Below, in pieces: positions 54,410 to 63,777 of a stretch of DNA of 64,000 nt; within the stretch, counting starts at the first letter, position 1, and each line of letters opens with the position of its first letter. The notes under the pieces were generated by a model. That model searched no databases. It had not been told where the DNA came from and saw only the letters and a program-made list of their open reading frames with translations. Source of the stretch: Paraburkholderia metrosideri. Lineage in GTDB: Bacteria > Pseudomonadota > Gammaproteobacteria > Burkholderiales > Burkholderiaceae. The position numbers and the translations under genes were made by a program. The DNA is taken from the NCBI RefSeq assembly GCF_904848625.1, contig NZ_CAJHCP010000011.1:186001-250000 (forward strand), written 5' to 3'.

Positions 54410-56119
54410 TTACGCCGGCTTGCCCCAACTGTCGCGCAAGCTGACGATGCGATTGAACACAGGCTTGCCCGGCTTCGAATCGACGCGGTCGGCGACAAAA
54501 TAGCCATGACGCTCGAACTGGTAGCGCTGTTCCGGCAACGCGTCTTGTGCGCCTTGTTCCAGATACGCGTTGACCACGCGCTTCGAGTCCGGATTCAGCG
54601 CTTCGAGGAAGTCGCGGCCACCGGCGTCCGGTTGTGCTTCCTTGAACAGCCGGTCGTAAATGCGCACTTCAGCCGGGCACGCAGCCGCCACGCTGACCCA
54701 GTGAATGTTGCCCTTGACCTTGTAGTTGTTCGCGCCTTCAGTGCCCGATTTGCTGTCCGGGAAATAGTTGCAGTGAACCGCGACGACGTTGCCGTTCTCG
54801 TCCTTATCCGCACCGATGCATTCGATCACGTAGCCGTAACGCAGACGCACCTTGTTGCCCGGGAACAGACGGAAGTAGCCCTTCGGCGGCGTTTCGTTGT
54901 AGTCGTCGCGCTCGATCCACAGTTCGCGCGAAATCGGAAACTCGCGCACGCCGCGTTCCGGATGATGCGGGTGAACCGGCGCGCTGCACGGTTCGGTCAC
55001 ACCTTCCGGGAAGTTGTCGATGATCAGCTTGACCGGGTCGAGCACGGCGGCGGTACGCGGCGCCTTCGCATCGAGATCGTCGCGCAGCGCGCCTTCGAAC
55101 ACGCTCATGTCGATCCACGAATCGACCTTGGTGATGCCGATACGCTCGCAGAACAACTGGATCGATTCTGGCGTGAAGCCGCGGCGACGCACGCCGACGA
55201 TAGTCGGCAGCCGAGGATCGTCCCAGCCGTCGACATGGCCTTCGCTCACCAGTTGCAGCAGCTTGCGCTTGCTGGTGATCGCGTAGGTCAGGTTCAGGCG
55301 CGAAAACTCGATTTGCTGCGGCAGCGGACGCGTGAAAATGCCTGCTTCAGCCAGCTCGTTCAGAATCCAGTCGTACAGCGGACGGTGATCTTCGAACTCC
55401 AGCGTGCACAACGAATGCGTGATGTTTTCCAGCGCGTCCGAGATGCAGTGCGTGTAGTCGTACATCGGATACACGCACCATGTGTCGCCGGTACGGTAGT
55501 GGTGTGCGAAGCGGATCCGGTAGATCACCGGGTCGCGCATATTGAAGTTCGGCGCCGACATGTCGATCTTCGCACGCAGCACGTGCTCGCCTTCCTTGAA
55601 CTCGCCCGCCTTCATGCGACGGAACAGGTCGAGGTTTTCTTCCACCGAACGCTCGCGGAAGCGCGACGGCGTGCCGACTTCCGTGGCCGAACCACGGTTC
55701 GCGCGCATTTCTTCGGCCGACTGGCTGTCGACGTACGCCTTGCCGCGCTGGATCAGCAGTTCAGCGAACTCGTACAGCTTGTCGTAGTAGTCGCTCGCGA
55801 AGTAGAGCTGTTCGTTGCCGTCTTTTGTCCACTCGAAGCCGAGCCAGCGTACCGATTCGATGATCGAATCGACGTATTCGACGCTTTCCTTTTCCGGATT
55901 GGTGTCGTCGAAACGCAGATGGCATACGCCGCCGTAGCTGCGCGCCACGCCGAAGTTCAGGCAGATACTCTTCGCATGGCCGATGTGCAGATAGCCGTTC
56001 GGCTCGGGCGGAAAGCGCGTTTCGACGCGCTGGCCCCACTTGCCGGTGCGGTTGTCGTCGTCAATGATGTTGCGGATGAAATTGGATGCCGCTGGCGCGT
56101 CGTTGCGTTCGGTATTCAT
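54410..56119 (-). CDS. glnS: Glutaminyl-tRNA synthetase
   Basis: GlnRS charges tRNA-Gln. The 569-residue class I synthetase has PPEPNGYLHIGHAKS with HIGH at residues 45-48 and the second signature as TSKRK near 280 (MSKRK in E. coli). The C-terminal beta-barrel anticodon domain follows, ending with RIVSLRDSWGKPA. The ATG at 56119 gives the normal N-terminus. It runs downstream toward the solute-binding protein gene with 138 bases between. Confidence 0.97.
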   Translation of the reverse strand: MNTERNDAPAASNFIRNIIDDDNRTGKWGQRVETRFPPEPNGYLHIGHAKSICLNFGVARSYGGVCHLRFDDTNPEKESVEYVDSIIESVRWLGFEWTKDGNEQLYFASDYYDKLYEFAELLIQRGKAYVDSQSAEEMRANRGSATEVGTPSRFRERSVEENLDLFRRMKAGEFKEGEHVLRAKIDMSAPNFNMRDPVIYRIRFAHHYRTGDTWCVYPMYDYTHCISDALENITHSLCTLEFEDHRPLYDWILNELAEAGIFTRPLPQQIEFSRLNLTYAITSKRKLLQLVSEGHVDGWDDPRLPTIVGVRRRGFTPESIQLFCERIGITKVDSWIDMSVFEGALRDDLDAKAPRTAAVLDPVKLIIDNFPEGVTEPCSAPVHPHHPERGVREFPISRELWIERDDYNETPPKGYFRLFPGNKVRLRYGYVIECIGADKDENGNVVAVHCNYFPDSKSGTEGANNYKVKGNIHWVSVAAACPAEVRIYDRLFKEAQPDAGGRDFLEALNPDSKRVVNAYLEQGAQDALPEQRYQFERHGYFVADRVDSKPGKPVFNRIVSLRDSWGKPA

Positions 56120-56822
56120 GCGAGATGGTGAAAGTCTGTCGGGGGCGCGCAATGCGTCCACTTATCCGACAATTCTACCTGACGTGTTCGGACGCGGCAG
56201 GCGAGTGCGGCGTAGAGCCAACGCTCGGGCGGTTTTCGGGGCGATTTCGGGGTTGGCTTACGGTTGATCATGTGCTGTAACAGGACGTAAAACGTTTTGT
56301 TGACGCTTGCCCGGGCGATTTAGGATGCCAGCGGCACGGGCTCGTCCGCGGCGCACGCCGGCTTGCGAAGCGTCAGAATGTTGCCTGCGTTCGGCTTTCA
56401 GATTCCCGGGTTCCGGGCGCCGCCTGATGTATGTCGCGGTGAGCGTGATGTGCTCCAGGTCGATGACTCGTGGTTCGCACGAGGCCCGACAGGAGCGAGC
56501 CGGAACCGGATCGCAATGGCCTGTCGCCTGATGCGCATGGCGTTCTTTCCGTGTTGATTCGGACAGGCCTGAACGTCTTTGACCGATCGTTTTCTTAACT
56601 CGCGTGACGGGCACGTCACCCGAGGCTATTTCTCTGCGGCCCGAACGCCCCGTCGCCCGACCTTTTCCGGGGCGGTGCTGCCCGAGACCCAACCCGCAGC
56701 GCGTGCACTCGTCGCAGCCGTCCACGCAGCGCAGGCCGCACCGCCCTTACCGCTCATTGCCGCCTTGCACGAATTGCAGCCCCTCGTGCACCATGGCGCC
56801 CTTAGTTGCCGGAGTTTCTCGG
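56120..56822. other. Gene-free stretch between glnS and the gamma-glutamyltranspeptidase gene
   Basis: About 700 bases carrying only Arg/Pro-rich short frames without ribosome binding sites. A TTGACG lies near 56300 with TAGGAT 15 bases later, a possible but short-spaced promoter. The glnS promoter should lie near 56120-56250 on the minus strand. Confidence 0.45.
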
Positions 56823-58577
56823 ATGTCTTTACCGACCTGTGGCGCGCGTCGCGCGTCTTTCATTTCTCTTTCTCTGGCCCGGATCGCGATGGCTTCAACG
56901 CTGTTCGTCGCGTTCGCCGGCAGCGTTGTCACGCCAACTTCTGCGTGGGCGAAAACGCCGGCGCCCAAGGCCGTGTTCGACGCATCGGCGGTGGCCGCTC
57001 CGGATCGCTATAGCGCCGACACGGCGCAGCAGATTTTCGCCGCTGGCGGCAATGCGGTGGATGCCGCCGTGGCGATCGCGTTTACGTTGGCCGTGACGCG
57101 GCCGGATGCGGGGAACCTCGGCGGGGGCGGTTTCATGACCGTGTTCATGGACGGCAAGCCGTACTTTCTCGACTACCGCGAGAGTGCGCCGCAACAGGCC
57201 ACTCGTGACATGTACGTCGACGACAAGGGCAACCTGCTGCCGGGCATGAGCGTGGTCGGTCATCGCGCGGTGGGCGTGCCGGGGACCGTCGACGGGATGT
57301 GGCAGGCGCAGCAGCGCTTCGGCAAGCTGAAATGGAAGCAGGTGCTCGCGCCCGCAATCCATTACGCCACCGATGGCTTTCCGATCGAATCCTGGCTGCA
57401 GCAGCGCCGTGACGCAGCCGCGAAGAATTTTGCCGGCAAGACCAATTTCGACGCGTACTTCTCGAATCTCAAGACCGGGGTGACTTTCCGTCAGCCGGAA
57501 CTCGCACAGACGCTGTCGCGCATTGCCAGCGAGGGTGGCCGCGAGTTCTACGAAGGCCGTACCGCGGATCTGATCGCGCAGGAAATGTACGGCCACGGCC
57601 TCGTGACAAAGCAGGATCTGATTCAGTACAAAGCCGTGTGGCGCCAGCCGCTCTCCGCCGACTGGAACGGTTATCAGGTGATCACCGCACCGCCGCCGAG
57701 TTCGGGCGGCGTCGGACTGATCCAGATGCTGAAGATGCGGGCCGACCTGAAGCAGGCTTTCGATGGCCTCGAATTGAATTCGGCGCCGTATATTCACCTG
57801 ATCGCGCAGATCGAAGACCGCGTGTTTGCGGACCGGCAGCAATACATTGGGGACCCCGATTCGTACAGGATTCCAGTCGACAAGCTCACCAGCGACGCCT
57901 ATCTCGCACAACGCGCCGACGAAGTGAAGCCTGACGAAGTGCCGGGCGCCGCGCCGGTGAAGCCGGGCCTCGGCGACGCTCTGCCGGAAAAGGCGCAAAC
58001 CACGCATTTTTCGGTGGTCGACAAGTGGGGCAATGCGGTGTCGAACACTTACACGCTGAACGGCGATTTCGGCTCGGGCGTGGTGGTCGATAGCGCCGGC
58101 TTTCTGCTAAACGACGCGATGGATGATTTCGTCACGAAACCGGGCAGCGATAAAGCGGCTGGCGCGAACAGCGACGATCTCAATACGGTGGCAGCGGGAC
58201 GCCGCCCGCTTTCGTCGATGACGCCGACGCTGATGCTGAAGGACAACAAGGTGGCGCTGGTGATCGGCACACCGGGTGGCTCGCGCATTCTGACGTCGAT
58301 TTTTCAGGTGATGACCAATCTGTACGACTTCAACATGTCGCCCGCCGATGCTGTTGCGGCGATGCGTTTCCACCATCAGTTGCTGCCGCAGAAGACGATT
58401 TACTTCGAGCCGTATCATCCAGTGACGGCGGAGTTGGCCGATCAGCTGAAGGCGAAGGGCTACACGGTCGAAGCGCAGTCGTTTAATGGCGATGTGCAGA
58501 TGATCCGCATCGACGGAACGACGCCGCAGCCGATCTCGGATCCGCGCGGAGTGGGCGTGGCGCGGGTAGTGCGGTGA
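56823..58577 (+). CDS. ggt: Gamma-glutamyltranspeptidase
   Basis: This periplasmic N-terminal nucleophile hydrolase cuts or transfers the gamma-glutamyl group of glutathione. The 584-residue precursor self-cleaves before the catalytic Thr393 in TTHFSVVDKWGNAV. Other blocks are GGNAVDAAVAIAFTLAVT, GNLGGGGFMTVF, DYRESAPQQA and RRPLSSMTPT. The signal peptide is long with a basic start and ends near TSAWA. I chose the ATG at 56823 with GGAG eight bases upstream. The frame continues upstream as Pro/Arg-rich sequence without support. Confidence 0.94.
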   Translation: MSLPTCGARRASFISLSLARIAMASTLFVAFAGSVVTPTSAWAKTPAPKAVFDASAVAAPDRYSADTAQQIFAAGGNAVDAAVAIAFTLAVTRPDAGNLGGGGFMTVFMDGKPYFLDYRESAPQQATRDMYVDDKGNLLPGMSVVGHRAVGVPGTVDGMWQAQQRFGKLKWKQVLAPAIHYATDGFPIESWLQQRRDAAAKNFAGKTNFDAYFSNLKTGVTFRQPELAQTLSRIASEGGREFYEGRTADLIAQEMYGHGLVTKQDLIQYKAVWRQPLSADWNGYQVITAPPPSSGGVGLIQMLKMRADLKQAFDGLELNSAPYIHLIAQIEDRVFADRQQYIGDPDSYRIPVDKLTSDAYLAQRADEVKPDEVPGAAPVKPGLGDALPEKAQTTHFSVVDKWGNAVSNTYTLNGDFGSGVVVDSAGFLLNDAMDDFVTKPGSDKAAGANSDDLNTVAAGRRPLSSMTPTLMLKDNKVALVIGTPGGSRILTSIFQVMTNLYDFNMSPADAVAAMRFHHQLLPQKTIYFEPYHPVTAELADQLKAKGYTVEAQSFNGDVQMIRIDGTTPQPISDPRGVGVARVVR

Positions 58578-58732
58578 CGTGAGCGGCCGCGCCGGTGGGC
58601 CCGCACACGTGGTCTGCTGCGGGCAACGTGCTGCGTCCAACGTGCGGCGGGTTGCATGCGATGAGCGGCAATTGACAGCGGGTAATCTCCGCCAGACGAA
58701 CGGCTCCAGAACAACTAGCGACGGGAAACGCG

Positions 58733-59293
58733 ATGAGCGGTCAAAGAACGAGGGTGCTTGTACTGCCGGGCTATCAGAATTCCGGGGCGGGTCATTGGCA
58801 AACCCGTTGGGAATCGCTCGATCCTGCATTCACACGTGTGCAGATGCCGGACTGGGATCATCCCGTGCGCGACGCGTGGTGCCGCACGCTCGATGCCGCA
58901 GTGGCCGCGGCCGATACGCCGGTGGCATTCGCCGCTCATAGCCTCGGTTGCCTGACGACGGCTTTCTGGGCCACGCAGTACGCGAGCACGGCGCAACTCG
59001 CCAAGGTGGCTGGCGCGTTGCTGGTCGCCGTGCCCGATCCCGCCGAAGTCCATTTCCCGCAAGCTGCCAGCGGTTTCGCGCCGGTGCCGCTGATGCGGTT
59101 GCCGTTTCCGGGCATTGTCGTGGCGAGTAGCGACGATCCCTATGGCGGCGTTCGGTTTTCGCAGACATGCGCAAACGCCTGGGGCAGCCAGTGGATCGGC
59201 ATCGGCGCGCGAGGCCATATCAATGCGGATAGCGGTCTGGGTGACTGGAGCGAAGGGCGGGGCTGGCTAAGCTCGCTGAGCGTGCCTCGTTGA
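58733..59293 (+). CDS. RBBP9/YdeN-family serine hydrolase
   Basis: The 186-residue alpha/beta hydrolase has the RBBP9/YdeN start VLVLPGYQNSGAGHWQTRWE. Its triad is Ser70 in AHSLG, an Asp at 134/135 in SSDDPYG and His162 in GARGHIN. The substrate is unknown. It lies 155 bases after ggt, same direction, and converges on the CoA-transferase gene. Confidence 0.88.
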   Translation: MSGQRTRVLVLPGYQNSGAGHWQTRWESLDPAFTRVQMPDWDHPVRDAWCRTLDAAVAAADTPVAFAAHSLGCLTTAFWATQYASTAQLAKVAGALLVAVPDPAEVHFPQAASGFAPVPLMRLPFPGIVVASSDDPYGGVRFSQTCANAWGSQWIGIGARGHINADSGLGDWSEGRGWLSSLSVPR

Positions 59294-59372
59294 GATTGCG
59301 TTGGCGTGGCCGGTACGCGGTGGGTTGTCCGCTATCACAGCGCGCCCGGTCAACCCACCCCTCACGTTGCCC

Positions 59373-60593
59373 TCAAATCACCGCTTGCCCCCGCAATGCA
59401 GTGATCCGCTCGTCGTCGTAGCCCAGCACGTCGCGCAGAATACTGTCGGTGTGCTCGCCCAGCATAGGCGGGTGACTGACTGCTTCAGGCGGCGTCCCGG
59501 TCATATTGATCGGATTGCGTACCAGCTTGACCGTACCGCCCGACGGATGCGGCAGGTCGACCCTCAGCCCGCGCGCGATGACCTGCTCGTTCTCGAACAC
59601 TTCGCCGAGATCGTTGATCGGCCCGCACGGTACGCCCGCCGCTTCGAGCGCCGCGATCCACTGCTGCTTGCCCTGGCGGCGAACCATGTCGGCGAGAATC
59701 GGCACCAGGATGTCGCGGTGACGCACGCGCGACGGATTGGTCGAGAAACGCTCGTCGTCCGCCAGTTCAGGCTGGCCGCCCACTTCGACAAATTTGCGGA
59801 ACTGTCCGTCATTACCGACCGCGACGATGATCCAGCCGTCGCTCGTCTGGAATGTCTGGTAGGGCACGATGTTCGGATGCGCATTGCCCCAGCGCACTGG
59901 CGGCTGGCCGCTCGCGAGGTAGTTCGAATTCATGTTGGCCAGCATGGCCACCTGCACGTCGAGCAGCGCCATGTCGATGTATTGCCCCTCGCCCGTGCGG
60001 TCGCGGTGCGTGAGCGCGGTTAGCACGGCGATGGTCGAATACATACCGGTCATCAGGTCGGCAATCGCAACGCCAGCCTTCTGCGGACCGCCGCCCGGCT
60101 GGCCGTCGCGCTCGCCGGTAATGCTCATGAACCCGCCAATGCCTTGCACGATGAAGTCATAGCCGGCGCGCTGCGCATAGGGGCCGGTCTGCCCGAAACC
60201 CGTGACCGAGCAGTAGATCAGGTCGGGCTTCACCTCTTTCAACGACGCGTAGTCGAGCCCGTACTTCTTCAACTGGCCGACTTTGTAGTTTTCCAGCACC
60301 ACGTCGCTCTGCGCCGCCAGTTCGCGGATGATCCGCTGACCTTCGGGCGATGCGATATCCACGGTAACCGAGCGTTTGTTGCGATTTGCCGCGAGGTAGT
60401 ACGCGGCCTCGCGCGTGTCCGCGCCTTCCGGCGTCTTGAGATACGGAGGGCCCCAGTGACGGGTATCGTCGCCCACTTCGGGACGTTCGATCTTGATCAC
60501 GTCGGCGCCGAAATCGGCAAGTGTCTGCGCGCACCACGGTCCTGCGAGCACGCGTGTGAGATCCAGCACGCGGATATGACTGAGAGCGCCCAT
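59373..60593 (-). CDS. Class III (CaiB/BaiF) acyl-CoA transferase
   Basis: The 406-residue enzyme belongs to the formyl-CoA/carnitine-CoA transferase family, which moves CoA between carboxylic acids. Blocks are IRVLDLTRVLAGPWCAQTLA, GADVIKIE, NRNKRSVTVD and ADLMTGMYS, where the last holds the Asp that takes the acyl group. The acid is unknown; in related genomes such a gene often stands beside acyl-CoA dehydrogenase, but none is visible here. I chose the ATG at 60593. The AAGGAG is twelve bases away, rather far, so the start is less sure. Confidence 0.9.
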   Translation of the reverse strand: MGALSHIRVLDLTRVLAGPWCAQTLADFGADVIKIERPEVGDDTRHWGPPYLKTPEGADTREAAYYLAANRNKRSVTVDIASPEGQRIIRELAAQSDVVLENYKVGQLKKYGLDYASLKEVKPDLIYCSVTGFGQTGPYAQRAGYDFIVQGIGGFMSITGERDGQPGGGPQKAGVAIADLMTGMYSTIAVLTALTHRDRTGEGQYIDMALLDVQVAMLANMNSNYLASGQPPVRWGNAHPNIVPYQTFQTSDGWIIVAVGNDGQFRKFVEVGGQPELADDERFSTNPSRVRHRDILVPILADMVRRQGKQQWIAALEAAGVPCGPINDLGEVFENEQVIARGLRVDLPHPSGGTVKLVRNPINMTGTPPEAVSHPPMLGEHTDSILRDVLGYDDERITALRGQAVI

Positions 60594-60876
60594 GTTGGTG
60601 AATGTCTCCTTCCTGTGTAGTCCAGGCGGCGCGCAGGGCGCCGTCGATGGAGGCAATCTTAAGCGATTACCGCGAGCGGGCGCAGTCAGCCGAACGTCAT
60701 AGGACGTTCAGGCGCAGTGCAATGTCGCGGTTGCACGCTCGGATCTGGCTTAGCCTGTCCGAGTTTGACCGGGTCTTTCTAAGTGACCGGCGCAACGCAC
60801 GTGAGAAGCGACCCCGGTCAAACCTGGCCGAACGGCGAACACTTTGGGGCGCTGCCGCGCACGCCCGCCGATCCCG
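60594..60876. other. Divergent intergenic region with long inverted repeat
   Basis: The region separates the CoA-transferase gene from alaS. An 11-bp perfect inverted repeat has arms at 60763-60773 and 60813-60823, 39 bases apart. That is a possible operator for either gene. Confidence 0.4.
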
Positions 60877-60882
60877 TATAAT
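60877..60882 (+). promoter_or_regulatory. -10 box of alaS
   Basis: A perfect TATAAT stands 75 bases before the alaS start. No good -35 is visible at the usual distance. Confidence 0.5.
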
Positions 60883-60957
60883 CAGTCGTTTAAGAAACAA
60901 ACAGTTGGCGCATCCCAAGATGCCGCCGGTAACAGCCAGGACCGTCCCCCGCACGCT

Positions 60958-63582
60958 ATGAAAGCCGCCGAAATCCGCGAGAAATTCCTCAAGTTCTTCG
61001 AATCGAAGGGCCATACGATCGTTCGCTCGTCGAGCCTTGTGCCCGGCAACGACCCGACGCTGCTCTTCACCAATTCGGGAATGGTGCAGTTCAAAGATGT
61101 GTTCCTCGGCGCGGAATCGCGTCCGTATTCGCGTGCTACCACCGCGCAGCGCAGCGTGCGCGCGGGCGGCAAGCACAACGACCTGGAAAACGTCGGCTAC
61201 ACCGCGCGTCACCACACGTTCTTCGAAATGCTGGGCAACTTCTCGTTCGGCGACTACTTCAAGCGCGACGCGATCCACTACGCGTGGGAGTTGCTGACGG
61301 GCGTGTACCAGCTGCCGAAAGACAAGCTGTGGGTCACCGTCTACCACGAAGACGACGAAGCGCACGACATCTGGGCGAAGGAAGTGGGCGTGCCGGTCGA
61401 GCGCATCATCCGCATCGGCGACAACAAGGGCGCGCGCTACGCGTCGGACAACTTCTGGCAGATGGCCGATGTCGGCCCGTGCGGCCCGTGCTCCGAAATC
61501 TTCTACGACCACGGCCCGGACGTGTGGGGTGGTCCTCCGGGGTCGCCTGAAGAAGACGGCGACCGCTACATCGAGATCTGGAATCTCGTGTTCATGCAGT
61601 TCAGCCGCGACGCCCAAGGCAACATGACGCCGCTGCCCAAGCAGTGCGTCGACACCGGCATGGGTCTGGAGCGTATCGCAGCCGTGCTGCAGCACGTGCA
61701 CAGCAACTACGAGATCGACCTGTTCCAGGCACTCATCAAGGCTGCGGGCCGTGAAACCGGCGTCAGCGATCTGACCAACAACTCGCTGAAGGTGATCGCC
61801 GATCACATCCGCGCATGCTCGTTCCTGATCGTCGACGGCGTGATTCCGGGCAACGAAGGCCGCGGCTACGTGCTGCGCCGTATCGTGCGCCGCGCGATCC
61901 GTCATGGTTACAAGCTGGGCAAGAAGGGTTCGTTCTTCCACCGCATGGTGCCCGACCTCGTCGCGCAAATGGGCGACGCGTACCCGGAACTGAAAGACGC
62001 CGAGCAACGCGTCACCGACGTGCTGCGTCAGGAAGAAGAGCGCTTCTTCGAGACCATCGAGCACGGCATGTCGATTCTCGAAGCCGCGCTGGCCGATCTC
62101 GAAGCGAAGGGCGGCAAGACGCTCGACGGCGAACTCGCATTCAAACTGCACGACACGTACGGCTTCCCGCTGGATCTGACGGCAGACGTTTGCCGTGAGC
62201 GCGAAGTGACGGTCGACGAAGCCGCGTTCGACGAAGCAATGGCCCGTCAGCGCGAGCAGGCTCGCGCCGCAGGCAAGTTCAAGATGGCGCAAGGCCTCGA
62301 ATACTCGGGCGCGAAGACCACGTTCCACGGCTACGAAGAAGTCGTGTTCGACGACGCGAAAGTGATCGCGCTGTATGTGGACGGCGCATCGGTGCAGGAA
62401 GTGCGTGACGGCCAGCAGGCTGTCGTCGTGCTCGACCACACGCCGTTCTACGCGGAATCGGGCGGCCAGGTCGGCGACCAGGGTGTGCTGGCTAATGCGA
62501 GCGTGCGCTTCGCAGTGTCCGATACGCTGAAGGTGCAGGCCGACGTTGTCGGTCATCACGGCACGCTCGAGCAGGGCACGCTAAAGGTCGGCGACGTGGT
62601 CAAGGCGGAAATCGACGCGGTGCGCCGCGCTCGCACGCAACGCAATCACTCGGCCACGCACCTGATGCATAAGGCGCTGCGCGAAGTGCTCGGCACCCAC
62701 GTGCAGCAGAAGGGCTCGCTGGTCGACGCTGACAAGACCCGTTTCGACTTCGCGCACAACTCGCCGATGACGGACGAACAGATCCGTCGCGTCGAAGAAA
62801 TCGTCAATGCAGAAGTGCTGGCGAACGCGCCGGGCATCGTGCGCGTGATGCCGTTCGACGAAGCGGTGAAGGGCGGCGCGATGGCGCTGTTCGGTGAAAA
62901 GTACGGCGACGAAGTGCGCGTGCTCGACCTCGGCTTCTCGCGTGAATTGTGCGGCGGTACGCACGTGCATCGCACCGGCGACATCGGTCTGTTCAAGATC
63001 GTGATGGAAGGCGGCGTGGCCGCGGGCATTCGTCGCGTGGAAGCGATTACCGGCGACAACGCCGTGCGCTTCGTGCAGGACCTCGACGCACGTATCAATG
63101 CGGCGGCGGCTGTACTGAAGGCGCAACCGTCGGAGCTGACGCAGCGCATTAGCCAGGTGCAGGATCAGGTGAAGTCGCTGGAAAAGGAACTGAGCGCGTT
63201 GAAGTCGAAGATGGCTTCGAGTCAAGGCGACGAGCTGGCTGGTCATGCGGTTGAAGTCGCTGGCGTGCACGTGCTGGCGGCGACGCTGGAAGGTGCGGAC
63301 GTCAAGACGCTGCGTGAAACGGTCGACAAGCTGAAGGACAAGCTGAAGAGCGCGGCCATCGTGCTGGCGGCGGTCGAAGGCGGCAAGGTTAGCCTGATCG
63401 CCGGTGTGACTGCTGACGCGAGCAAGAAGGTCAAGGCCGGTGAACTGGTCAACTTTGTCGCGCAACAAGTGGGCGGCAAGGGCGGCGGCCGGCCGGATAT
63501 GGCTCAGGCTGGCGGCACCGAGCCGGCCAATCTGCCTGCTGCACTGGCAGGCGTTAAGGCCTGGGTCGAAGCCCAGCTTTGA
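60958..63582 (+). CDS. alaS: Alanyl-tRNA synthetase
   Basis: AlaRS charges tRNA-Ala and corrects mischarged Ser or Gly. The 874-residue class II synthetase begins MKAAEIREKFLKFFESKGHT, with motif 2 around ARAGGKHNDLENVGYT-like sequence. The editing domain has the zinc ligands HSATHLMH and CGGTHV. A coiled-coil and C-Ala domain with GKGGGRPDMAQAGG follow. I chose the ATG at 60958 for the family N-terminus, though its ribosome binding site is poor. A hairpin pair lies downstream. Confidence 0.98.
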   Translation: MKAAEIREKFLKFFESKGHTIVRSSSLVPGNDPTLLFTNSGMVQFKDVFLGAESRPYSRATTAQRSVRAGGKHNDLENVGYTARHHTFFEMLGNFSFGDYFKRDAIHYAWELLTGVYQLPKDKLWVTVYHEDDEAHDIWAKEVGVPVERIIRIGDNKGARYASDNFWQMADVGPCGPCSEIFYDHGPDVWGGPPGSPEEDGDRYIEIWNLVFMQFSRDAQGNMTPLPKQCVDTGMGLERIAAVLQHVHSNYEIDLFQALIKAAGRETGVSDLTNNSLKVIADHIRACSFLIVDGVIPGNEGRGYVLRRIVRRAIRHGYKLGKKGSFFHRMVPDLVAQMGDAYPELKDAEQRVTDVLRQEEERFFETIEHGMSILEAALADLEAKGGKTLDGELAFKLHDTYGFPLDLTADVCREREVTVDEAAFDEAMARQREQARAAGKFKMAQGLEYSGAKTTFHGYEEVVFDDAKVIALYVDGASVQEVRDGQQAVVVLDHTPFYAESGGQVGDQGVLANASVRFAVSDTLKVQADVVGHHGTLEQGTLKVGDVVKAEIDAVRRARTQRNHSATHLMHKALREVLGTHVQQKGSLVDADKTRFDFAHNSPMTDEQIRRVEEIVNAEVLANAPGIVRVMPFDEAVKGGAMALFGEKYGDEVRVLDLGFSRELCGGTHVHRTGDIGLFKIVMEGGVAAGIRRVEAITGDNAVRFVQDLDARINAAAAVLKAQPSELTQRISQVQDQVKSLEKELSALKSKMASSQGDELAGHAVEVAGVHVLAATLEGADVKTLRETVDKLKDKLKSAAIVLAAVEGGKVSLIAGVTADASKKVKAGELVNFVAQQVGGKGGGRPDMAQAGGTEPANLPAALAGVKAWVEAQL

Positions 63583-63613
63583 TTCGCGCTTGATCAGCGC
63601 TTGATTCAAGGCT

Positions 63614-63690
63614 GCTCAGACCCACCCGGGTCTGAGCAAGTCTGATGAGGCCACGTGCTGCGCCTGAAGTCTTGGCGTAGCACGTGGCCT
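63614..63690 (+). terminator. Two strong hairpins after alaS
   Basis: The first is a perfect 10-bp stem (63614-63623 with 63628-63637). The second has a 17-bp stem (63648-63664 with 63674-63690, one G-T pair) with a 9-base loop. Both lack long T-runs. Together they probably end alaS and may also end the facing minus-strand gene. Confidence 0.65.
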
Positions 63691-63777
63691 TAGTTTATTG
63701 CGATGTCGAATTGAGCTCGTGACGGGACGAGAATCGCGGGCATGGCCAGACCGCGTTTTCCATTTCGGCGCGCTCAG

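Noticed and set aside
54359..56131. 590-residue plus-strand frame opposite glnS
   Set aside because: Antisense shadow of glnS without recognisable motifs.
56579..57013. Frames upstream of and overlapping the ggt start
   Set aside because: Pro/Arg-rich, without ribosome binding site; the ggt signal peptide and GGAG fix the start at 56823.
60697..62559. 620-residue minus-strand frame opposite alaS
   Set aside because: Antisense shadow of alaS, with no domain or ribosome binding site.
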